Shown here: positions 47,579 to 57,220 of the stretch, one piece after another
Position numbering within the stretch: position 1 is the stretch's first letter
Layout: the number at the start of each line of letters is the position of its first letter
Assembly: GCA_022578965.1 (NCBI GenBank)
Contig: MU400534.1
Location: 248,001 to 312,000 of the forward strand
Direction of reading: 5' to 3'
DNA from: Xylaria sp. FL1777
Taxonomy: Eukaryota; Ascomycota; Sordariomycetes; Xylariales; Xylariaceae
Length of the DNA stretch: 64,000 nt
The notes under the pieces: model-generated
Seen by the model: only the letters and a program-made list of their open reading frames with translations
Database searches by the model: none
What the model was told of the DNA's origin: nothing
Translations under genes and position numbers: made by a program

Positions 47579-48019
47579 TTTACCCCCGGCTTAACCCCTT
47601 GTCTTTGTTACGCGAGTTAATATTCCTGATCCTGGTAGAAGTATATACGGCGTATCTACATCTCTATAATAATACTCTCTAGCCTCCCAACCAAAGTCAC
47701 AGAAGATCCTAGTAGTTATTTATTATAAGATAAGTCGAGAATCGTCTAGAGAACCCAACAATACATTTTTGAGAACGTCCAATCTCCACCTTCGGCCGTT
47801 GTGACGGCAGAATCCAGATGAGATAAATCAAGCCATCAAATTTCGTTAGGATTTTCTCCCACCACAAATTAGAAAAAATATCACTATTCACTCTGCGCGT
47901 AGTGGATTCCGCTGCATGTGGGATATTGACTACTAGAAATCCAAGTCGGGGAAAGCTATGACCGAACAGTATCTCTTACAGCAAGAGCATGACTTCGACA
48001 GTTGGCTCCGCGGCAATGA

Positions 48020-48836
48020 AGACCACTAGGAGCTGATATTCATTGTTCTGAAAAGAGCAAGAATAGATTGATTGAACACAAAATTAGACAAGGTAAGTCC
48101 CTATCCGAAGAGGAAAAAGTAGAGCCCTCTCAGTTTCAACGACTTGTCGCATATCCTATCGTTGGTCCGCGGGTTTCAGGGGGTAAAGCCGATCCGAACA
48201 CCGAGCTTTATGATGATATAGCTGATGCGAGAGCGTAGTTTGTATCCAGTCGATTCCGCGGTATCTTTTCGTCGTGCCGAATAATCCCAGGAGATGACCA
48301 TATGATCGAATCAGAACACATGATATGGGTTCCGAAACAGGAGCGGAAAGATAACTGGTCTAGTGATCTAAGAGTTATTGACTGCATCTGGGAAATGCTC
48401 GGGCGAGTCCAAGACATGGAAGTGTCAGGGATTCGAAATATCGAAAGCCTATTCCGTCCAATGCGACCGTACTTTGATCCCTATTACGCCTGCCTTGATG
48501 TGGCGGGTGTTCTTACCGCGAGGGGACTTCAGAAGCATGAACTTTGAGCGCGAATCATCTTAGCTAAAGTTACAAAATTTTAGCCAAAAACACGCACACA
48601 TACCGGTTTAAAGACGCTTCCGGCCCGGGGACTCTGGGGTTCATGAGTCCGACCTGAAATCGAGAAGATTCCACAGGAGTTTCTTGGGAGATCAATTAAA
48701 ACCCCCAAAGGGCAATTCAGGCTATCCTAACTTTGCTGCTCATGTTAATAAGGATGAGGGAATTTCCAACCTGCTTTTGAAAATCGCAGAACGATATAAG
48801 GCTAACCTTGAAAAAGGGGATGTGGCAGGAAAATGA
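48020..48836 (+). pseudogene. decayed coding relic, unknown protein
   Basis: From 48020 to 48547 one frame is broken only by TAG at 48236. It reads like protein (EEEKVEPSQFQRLVAYPIVG, DDHMIESEHMIWVPKQERK, then IDCIWEMLGRVQDMEVSGIR). A second open segment in another frame, 48612-48836, ends in SNLLLKIAERYKANLEKGD and a stop. Upstream, 47959-48029 (MTEQYLLQQEHDFDSWLRG) may be an earlier piece. The TAG fits a C-to-T change of CAG. The relic lies just downstream of repeat copy B, so it may belong to a degraded element. I do not recognise the family. Confidence 0.4.
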
Positions 48837-49458
48837 GAACACCTCGGAGTAAGTAAGGTGAGGTTCTTGCGTACTAGAACGCAGTGGACTGAGTAAAGCT
48901 AGCTACTACCATGTAGCCAACACTTACTTCACTAATTATTCATCGAATTCAACATTTTTTTCTTATGATAAAGAGATCACCTCTTAAGTTGCTCTAAATA
49001 TTGCATGTAGAAGCGCACGAATAAAGTTGATTTCTATGTATAAATGTTAAGTTTTCCCCTTAAGCGAAGAAAATCGTTCTGTCTAGCTTACATCAATATA
49101 AATCATTAACAGGTAACTATCTAGAAGCCTTTAGTGCTTAGGGTTTTAGCATCTGAAACTAGAGTGACATTTTCTCACTTAGGACCTATAGAAGTAAGGT
49201 CTTCATGTTACTCTTACACGACGCAATATGAGTTCTACGTACCTATACTAGAGCAAAATGGCGCTAGTCTAACCGGATGACGGAGAGTCGGGGAGGGGTA
49301 ATTGGAGGACTCACAACAGAGAATCACGAGAGAAATTACTTATAATTTTACTTAGATGGCCGTGATTTGTTTAGTTGTTGAATCAATAGATACGCAAGAC
49401 CGTCCGCGGTAGCTGTTGTCCGTCCTATCCATCGTCAGCCTCTTCCTCCTAATTCCTC
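48837..49458. other. gene-free stretch
   Basis: 3' flank of the hydrolase gene and relic-like AT-rich DNA; nothing coding was seen. Confidence 0.5.
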
Positions 49459-50520
49459 CTAATCGCCGCCCCGGCGTCGCGCGTATTCATCTAGCTCGTT
49501 CTTCTCCAAGAACTCGTCTAACAGATCTGCCACCTTGGCATTATCCATGTCTGCAAATGCGATATGTGTGCTTCCCTTGAGCCTCGCGTCCTTCCCCAGT
49601 AAGAACACTTCCGCATTCCCTCCATACATGTTGATGATCTTAGCCGAGAGCCTCGCTTGCGCAAGGAAGGTGAAGTTCTCAGAGCGATGGTCACTGAAGA
49701 TATATTGGATAGCCGGTAACTTGGCAAGCTTTTTAAACTGCTCGAGCGGGATGATCATGGGGCCGAAAGGCGTACCTGCGGTGATGTTGAGGTTGTCAGG
49801 GAATACGTAGCCGAAACTCTCGTATGCGACAATCGCCTTGGTGTTTGTCGTGTTACTCAGCGTCACGGCCAGTTGCGCACGCAGCCCGGCCGCCGAGTTC
49901 GTCAGGTATACGATGCTGTCACCGATCTTGTACGAATCGGCGGCGACCGCGGCAGCATTCGCTTGTAAGTAGATGTTAGCGTCCGTGTCGTATTCAACAT
50001 ACCGAGCGCTCGTGACCTGCCGCCACGCCGTCTCGTTAGACGCCGGGAACTGCGTGTCCGGCCAGAAATTGCCATACGAGGGACCAAAATTCCACGCGAC
50101 AAAGTTTCCTTGGTCTCGATAGTCGGGCACGTAGTAGGTCGGCTCGCAGGCCCAGTTGGCACGCCCAAGCCGTGGCGCATCCCAAAGGTAGACAGGATAG
50201 TCTCGCCTTAAAAACATGTCCTTGAACCCCTCGCCGCCGTCAAATCGATTTTGCCACGTCTGTGTGCTCGAACTATGCCACATAACAAGACTCGTCTTCC
50301 GTGGCCGCCAGGGAATGAAATATTCCATATAGCCATGATCGCATGAAAGCGTCATATTAGGATTTCTGGGGTTCTGAATGACTTTGCCAGCGACGTTGAA
50401 CCCACCAGAGCGATCGAGCATAATGGGCTTCCTCCTTACCTGTTGCTCATCGGAGCGTACGCCACTCGCAAAGAGGGCAAGTAGGCGAACATACATAACG
50501 AACATCGAAGTCATTTTCAT
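49459..50520 (-). CDS. secreted alpha/beta hydrolase, esterase-713 type
   Basis: A single exon of 353 residues from ATG at 50520 (a second ATG lies two codons on). The first ~22 residues form a signal peptide (MFVMYVRLLALFASG), so secretion is predicted. The body matches the esterase-713-like alpha/beta hydrolases: the oxyanion/substrate region HGYMEYFIPWRPRKTSLVMW, WDAPRLGRANW, nucleophile Ser209 in YLTNSAAG, acid Glu234 in AYESFG and His319 in KGSTHIAFAD. Use of Glu instead of Asp as catalytic acid and the non-canonical NSAAG elbow are features of that family. There are several N-glycosylation sequons. Natural substrates of fungal members are unknown. A palindromic TATA-like element lies about 90 bp upstream. 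Confidence 0.85.
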   Translation of the reverse strand: MKMTSMFVMYVRLLALFASGVRSDEQQVRRKPIMLDRSGGFNVAGKVIQNPRNPNMTLSCDHGYMEYFIPWRPRKTSLVMWHSSSTQTWQNRFDGGEGFKDMFLRRDYPVYLWDAPRLGRANWACEPTYYVPDYRDQGNFVAWNFGPSYGNFWPDTQFPASNETAWRQVTSARYVEYDTDANIYLQANAAAVAADSYKIGDSIVYLTNSAAGLRAQLAVTLSNTTNTKAIVAYESFGYVFPDNLNITAGTPFGPMIIPLEQFKKLAKLPAIQYIFSDHRSENFTFLAQARLSAKIINMYGGNAEVFLLGKDARLKGSTHIAFADMDNAKVADLLDEFLEKNELDEYARRRGGD

Positions 50521-50605
50521 TGCGACTAGTAAGAGATGAGGATATTCACTCACACTCAGGGTCGAAGGAGACGGCTATGCTCCTCTTCAGTTGCTTCTAG
50601 AGGGG

Positions 50606-50623
50606 TAGAGTATATATACTCTA
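50606..50623 (-). promoter_or_regulatory. palindromic TATA-like element, hydrolase promoter
   Basis: The 18-bp perfect palindrome tagagtatatatactcta lies about 90 bp upstream of the hydrolase ATG. Confidence 0.45.
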
Positions 50624-52373
50624 TTTACAATACTGCCATGGAAATTTGAGCACAAATGTGACCCTCGCATCTGAGCCTAATAAGAGATGTGCCGGTATTT
50701 ACACTAGCGTAGCATATATCGGTATGAAATTTGGCCATGATGTCAGGAATAAATTGTAGATTTATCCGCCCGGACTTTATAATCTTCCTGATGCACACCT
50801 ACCTCAACATCGATGCACACGGAATTTTCAGAACTGTTGAGAAGAGAGACAAATAATAAAATAACAGATGTTATCTTGACGCAAAGAGGAAAACGCACAG
50901 TAAAAGGCGGTGATGAGTAAAAGAAAAGGGGGTTCAGATGATCAGTGTTAACTGTACATGTAGACGACGACAAAGGGTTGATTGGCTGAGTGAATTACCC
51001 CTTTTGGGAACATAATATCAGGAAAAGGCATGTTCGGTATTTCGGCGGTCTGGAATCTATACCTCATACGTCTGTACCACTCCGACCTTCTTATTTCCAA
51101 AGCAGCGCATGGATTTCAAGCTTATTACCATCGACCCTAACTCATGTCTCCAACATGCCCCCTGCCCTAGCACGCGTTTAGCATCTGTTTGCCGCCTGGG
51201 TTGTCGCGGCGACTTTACACGGGTCTCGGCAGCATCGGCTCTATATAGCCGGGGTATAGGCTCAAATCCTCTTAGTACAAACAGGTTGGCGCACTCCGTA
51301 CTACCCGAGAACAGGAACAGATAGATTGCCTCACTCGACAAGTTGCTGCCAACATGCATATTAAGTATACAAAGTTAGGATGGTTTGGTGCTTAGCTCGA
51401 GGAAAAGTAACACCCACGTTGCATGGAATTGCTTGAGCTGACGTAATCCAATGTATCAACGGCTACTACCGATACCCCAAGCCAGGGTCAGGGTATCACA
51501 CATAACCTCATGGGTAGTATTATGGTATCCTAATTAAGAACTTTGTGGCCCCTTATATGGCTGTTTGTGCACAAACTAGATAGGCACTGACGTAGGTGGC
51601 GCAGTCATAGCGAATTCCTCATTGTCGACATGCTAGACACTCACATCCAAGTAAAGTGGGCGATCCTACATAGGGTAGGTATTCGTTGATATAAGCTTTT
51701 TGTTGACTAGGGTCGGAAATGTGACCAATCACGAAGACCGAGATACCGAACTGACCCGAGATGAGGTGGTCTGAGGAAACGAATCTAGTTGGTGTAGAGT
51801 CTCGCTCACATCGGTCACACCTATCCGTCAACCCCTAAGTACGTAAGCCCTATGATCAACAGCAGCGGTGGCGAAAGCAGCTTCCATTTTGATAGAGTTC
51901 TATCTATCAAATTTCAAAGGTTTCTGCATCGAGGGAGCATTCGGAGCTATTCGGAGCTAGCAGTTTGGTTGTGCCCTGTGTACATACTAGTTGCCCATCT
52001 TCAATGTAGTTTAGATACAGGAGGTTATGAAGGCCGTAAATGTAAGCGTGGAGTTACCTAAGCCTAGTGAGGTTGACGCATAGCAGACTGGTGGCTGCTT
52101 CAACTTCTGCAGTTGTTGTGACATTCTTAAACTAGTCCAGTTATGGACCAAGATCCTCCTAGTTCATTGTTCGTCATTTTCAACAGCTAATAGGAGACAG
52201 TCTTCCTTCCTATTCTGGAAATACCTAATCCTCCGCTTATTCATACCGGCTCGGGAGCGGCATCAACCTTGTTGCTCGCGACGGACTCGGCATTGTGTAC
52301 CATTCCACGGGAATATGGTGGCAATAGCAAGATCTTTGTTGACGGCATCGATTACGACGACGGTCACGATGAA

Positions 52374-52381
52374 TATAAATA
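52374..52381 (+). promoter_or_regulatory. TATA box of the oxalate decarboxylase gene
   Basis: TATAAATA lies 104 bp upstream of the start codon. Confidence 0.45.
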
Positions 52382-52484
52382 TGAATAGAGGCGTCAATGT
52401 CTAACATCTTGTCTACTACTTCATCCCAACCAGCTTCAACCCGGTCACCCTCGCCCTCATAACATTGTCAAGGTGGTTTCTAAG

Positions 52485-54248
52485 ATGTATATCCGGACAA
52501 CGCTCCTCGCGGCAGGACTTCTGCCCCTAGGTTACGGTCTACCCAGGCCTCAGTGAGTAGAGACCATACCACCCCTCTCAAAGACACGATCTAACACTTA
52601 GTCCAGAATAACATATGAAGAGAACAGCGGACCAGTTGGCGGCGTAGACCCCCCTTTTCCAACCTTCACCGCCGCCGTAGGTGACCTGCGCGGATCGACG
52701 GATCTGCAAGGTGGCATTGCCTCGCGCCCGCCGGTGTCGGGGGGTGATTCAGCGGTGGTTCCAGACCCGGAGCTGGTGAATGGGCAAGAGGCAGACGCAG
52801 ACCTGGGCCTCTACCTCGACTTTAACAGCGCCACGGCTCCCAATGGGCCGCAGCCGATACGCGGCGAGCTGGGCGGCACAGATCCGGGGCCACGTACTTT
52901 CGAGTACGAGAAGCTGAACCCGGACCTGTTCGCGCCACCGGGAACAGACAAAGGCGACGTGCCTAACGCCATGTGGCCGCTTGGATTAAGCCACAATCGC
53001 GCCGGTACCGGTAACCAGGCGGGTTGGGCGCGCCAGCAGAACCTTGCTGTCTTACCTGCGGCCACCGCTATGGCCGGTGTTGATATGCGATTATCGCCTC
53101 AGTATGTATCGATGAGTCGGAGCTATACTACAAGTCATTATTTCTAACTCCTATTTTCTTATAGTGCCTATCGGGAATTACATTGGCATACTTCGTCAGA
53201 ATGGTGAGTTTCCTAATACTACTATTTTCTAGCAATCTATGTTCACAGTACCCCGTCAACTCCTACTCGAGTACTAACGTTTTATGTCTTATAGGGCACT
53301 AGTTCTCAAGGGAGGCGTCCGCGTGGCGGCAATGAACGAAGATGGGGCATCCTTCGTAGACGATGTCACTGCTGGTGATGTGTGGTTCTTTCCTCCAGGT
53401 GTCCCGCACAGTCTACAAGCGCTTGACGAGGGCTGCGAGTTTCTCCTGGTTTTCGACGACGGCAACTTCTCCGAGGATGAGACTTTCCTCGCAACCGAGA
53501 TGATGCTACGCTCCCCGAAGGAGGTCTGGGCTAAGGACCTTCAGGTCGATGTCAGCGTCCTAGACAACATACCGCAGGATCAGAAATACGTAAGTTTCGA
53601 TCACCTCAATTTTATCTGACAGTTATAAGAACTGCCGAAACTAATATTCACTTATAGATTTTCAACGGGACTCCAGCGCCCGCCGATATCGAGCAGCAGA
53701 ACATTACAGGGTCCGCAGGCTCTCTTAGTGGACCTGATGGTTACACGTACCATTGGTCACAGCAAGAATTTCACAACACAACTGGTGGCAGCGTCAAGAT
53801 TCTAGACCCTCTTACCTTCCCCATAGCCGAGATGTTCTCAACTGCACTAGTAGTTCTAGAGCCGGGCGCGATGCGTGAAGTCCACTGGCACACGACGTCA
53901 GACGAGTGGTCGTACTTCCTGCAAGGGTCGGCTCGAATTACAATCTTCAAAGCCCCTGAATCCTCTCGCACGTTCGACTTCACCGCCGGAGACGTGGGAT
54001 ATATCCCGCAGGCACAGGGGCACTATGTAGAGAACACCGGCACTGAAGACGTCATATTCCTCGAGGTGCTGCAGGCGAAGAAGTTTGGCGATATCAGTGC
54101 GTCGCAGTGGCTTGCCCTCACGCCTCGCCAGGTCGTCAAGGATACACTAGGCTTCAGCGACGCGGTTCTAGACGCACAACCTAAGGATAAGACACTTATC
54201 AAACCAGGCAATGCGAACTTGACGGCTCTTGCTGCCGGGTCATCCTAA
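52485..54248 (+). CDS. bicupin oxalate decarboxylase, secreted
   Basis: Five exons, 52485..52552, 52607..53101, 53165..53203, 53295..53589 and 53658..54248, give 495 residues. All junctions are GT-AG and the frame closes. Exon 3 is only 39 bp and encodes the first HxH motif. A signal peptide ends near residue 19-23. Cupin 1 has metal ligands His194, His196, Glu200 and His239; cupin 2 has His375, His377, Glu382 and His421. This spacing is the same as in Bacillus OxdC. The lid loop reads SEDET (260-264), with the Glu that marks decarboxylase activity, and Glu424 in GHYVENTG matches OxdC Glu333. The enzyme converts oxalate to formate and CO2 using manganese. It lets fungi dispose of oxalate secreted during growth on plants or wood. 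Oxalate oxidase activity is the alternative, less likely. Confidence 0.93.
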
Positions 54249-57028
54249 GGCCTTCGAATACTGATTGTTTCCGGAAGGGAGGTATTCGTAGAAAGACGGT
54301 ATGGAGTGCTAGCGTTGCAGGTTAGCAGGCGATGTTGATTTTTCGTTCCAGATGGGTATGCATGATTACAAGTTGAAGCGATTTTAAATTATATAATGAT
54401 AGACGATACCAGCGTCGTTATTTACTTCTATTGGGCTTTCTGAACTGGCATCTTTGTGACATTCACTCTCTGGCGGTGAGGTTTTACTTGAATTAGCCTG
54501 AAGCGAATCAGTTGTCATTTTTCATCAACCAACGTTTCTGTGGAACTACCCAGAAGTCTCGACGAACGGTTCAACAGCCTACCCAAATATTGGAGGAATG
54601 ATAACCAGAGAAATATTATGATAGATCATTTACAGATTGAATAGGTGTACTCGGCCCGAGCTAGCAGATGCATCAATAAGCAGATATTCATGCCTAGTAT
54701 TTGACCCCTAGGCATTTGATCTACCGACAAAGAGAGCATGGGCGAGCTATAGAGCAGTGCGACACTACTTTCGGCCCTGAGCTCTGCAATTCAACGAAAA
54801 CATGACAGCTCGTTTGGTCCAAATTACAATACATTACAACTAGATGTAACAGCCCACCTAGAATAACCGCGCAAGTTTCCTATAGGAGTCGGATCCCCTC
54901 CCACGTGTTGAATGAATGCTTCTTGAGAGAGGCAGCATCTCACTAATTAAGTCTCCAATATAGACTAGGTGTAACAATACAGCTTCTAGGAAGTACCTGG
55001 TAGTTACCGCAGTAGCGCTTATAATCGTGTTTCATATTAGCATAGGTTCTTATCTATGCTTGTCTATATGACACGGCAGCGAAATATCGCTTAAATATTC
55101 ATTTGTAGGACGGTGCGTTATTTCCATGTGTACAGTAAGTAATTTGTTGAGAAAAAATAAATCGGGACGGAGATCTGGCTAGCGAAGGAAAGTTAAACGA
55201 CCCATTTAGGTGAGTGTCGGTACGTAAAAAATGAATGTTATAATAGATGCCTTGCTCTTCTTTGCTTTGGGAATGATGCGGTCTAGACCAGAATAGTGAG
55301 TGCTGCGGTTCAGGTTCGTGACAGTACGCTAGACTTGCCCAGTGAACTATAATCTGGGGCATAACTCGTTGCTCTAACCAGGTATGTTGAGCTAGCTCTA
55401 TATAAGACCCCTTGCTCAGATACTTATCGTGACGGTAAGAGCCGCTGGCCCCGATATCAACCATATTATACCTCGCCGCGGTTCTCCCCACGCCGATCAT
55501 ATGGATTTGGGCATTTCCCCGGAGCCATTTTTCCTATCCAAGGTTAGATATTGCACGGTTGGCTATCTGGACGCTCTCTTACTAAGACCAGTGCTACTCG
55601 CTTTGATGCCACTGCAAGAAGAAAAACAAAACGGTATATATATTAAGTACGATCTGATATAGACCTCCCTGGAAATCAACCTCCGGGGTGGATATATAGA
55701 GGTGTGTGCATTGCTATATCCAACCCAGCTGCATTCGCCAACAATACGAGAGGCACCGCTTGTAAGCAGATGAAATAGAATGATGATATATGATACATCT
55801 CTTTACGAAGCTCGGCGCATGTGGGTCACCGTCGGATATAGTATCTTGAGCCTAGCAAATAAGCAGTTTCAAATGCTTACACGCATCTCTAACGCCTTCC
55901 TATGTTGCAGGGACCCTGATCACTTCGGAAATGTACATGGAGTATATTTAAAGATATCAATATTTCATATGGGGAAAAGAAAGAAGGGGTCGGGGATTCT
56001 ACTCGTTGCAGCAATCCTACAGATTTGTTAGCCGGAGTCGAGCCGTTAAGGGATCTTCGTCCGGGGTTCTTCGGACTCGGAAAAAGACAGGGTATATATG
56101 CGGTTACATCACTCACCAGACTGGGCCTCTTGTTCTACTAGAGGGTATACCAAAATTTATCTGACATTATCTACCAGCAATAGGTAGCATGAAGTAACTC
56201 AAAATGAAGGCTACTTTATCATACTTATTAACGATGGCCATACTCCAACTGTTGAGATGCAATAATTGGGTGTAATATATTTGAATCTGAGGGGTAGTGG
56301 AGCTCTGATACTCACTCCTAGCCAGGGAGTTCAGCCCGCCACCGGTGTGAGATGCGGAGTATAGATACACCAACGCAGGTAGATACTACCAATGTAGTAG
56401 GCGAAGGGACATCTGATCCTAGACGTTAAGTAAACCTGTATTTCAAAGACAAAGGCGGGGAAGAGGGGGAAAGAAGGAGAGGGGAAGTGCATAATCCTCT
56501 GCGCCCTATTCTTATTCATCGCCGCCTGTCTGTGTAATAGCTTACTTATCCTGAAGTCTATCTCGGTACCAATAACTTCCCCTCGGTGCAGAATGTTACT
56601 TGAGAATGATATACCCGGAGTCGAAATGGTTATACACATGGAGGCCAAGACCGGCGGGCTTGTCGGCATCATCCGCACTCATCTATTCGAAATCAGACCT
56701 TTGGAAGTAACACGGATCATTTGTTGCCGAGCGACCCGATGGTACTACGGAATTGTTGACCCTACTGGTGTGGGTAGAATGGCTCTGATCCTCCAACATC
56801 TCATACGTATTTTGGGTAAAGAAGACATATGCTTAAGAACGTAAGCGTACATGGATGCGCCAGCGTGCCTACATGCAACACGACTGATCAGTAAGTATTG
56901 GAGTAAGGTTGTAAATATCAGGGTCTAGAGCTACCATAGAGTCGCCGTCTTGTACACAACCAAGCTAATAGTGAGGATGACAATGCCTTCAGCAATGATA
57001 TCAAATTTTTGGGTTTCTGTTCTTCTAG
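54249..57028. other. gene-poor region
   Basis: No convincing gene. The frame at 56593-56844 (+) could be an upstream exon of the segment at 57029 through a donor such as GTAAAG (near 56816), but has no recognisable domain. Confidence 0.4.
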
Positions 57029-57220
57029 AAATCAGCAATTGAGGAACATGAGGAATCGATTACAGGTAGCGCCGTAGCGGCGAGCAGAAACTCGCTTGGC
57101 GGATGTATCGGATTGGCTGGCACGGAAACAGAACAAGCATTAAACGGCGATGACTCGCAAAACGCCGACAGGAACGTATCTTCAGATCCGGGGTATATGC
57201 AGCAGGGACAAGGCCTCTGA
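57029..57220 (+). CDS. possible terminal exon of an unrecognised gene
   Basis: 63 open codons end in TGA. They are preceded by a good acceptor (ttctgttcttctag, with a second AG at 57034-57035). The reading is polar and acidic (IEEHEESITGSAVAASRN, TEQALNGDDSQNAD, DPGYMQQGQGL), like a disordered C-terminal tail. A consensus donor GTAAGT at 56892 follows a short ATG segment (MDAPACLHATRLI) and joins in phase to the second acceptor, giving a 74-residue product. The reverse strand is also open, so this is tentative. Confidence 0.3.
   Translation, partial: KSAIEEHEESITGSAVAASRNSLGGCIGLAGTETEQALNGDDSQNADRNVSSDPGYMQQGQGL

Larger units (their letters stand above)
50521..52484. other. divergent promoter region of two secreted enzymes
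   Basis: The 2-kb gap separates the hydrolase (-) from the oxalate decarboxylase (+). No gene was supported: the frame at 51057-51359 (-) is domainless. Confidence 0.5.

Noticed and set aside
51057..51359. 100-codon minus frame and a tRNA-like gctcaaatcc
   Set aside because: The supposed T-stem has a mismatch and no D-arm or acceptor fits; the frame has no domain.
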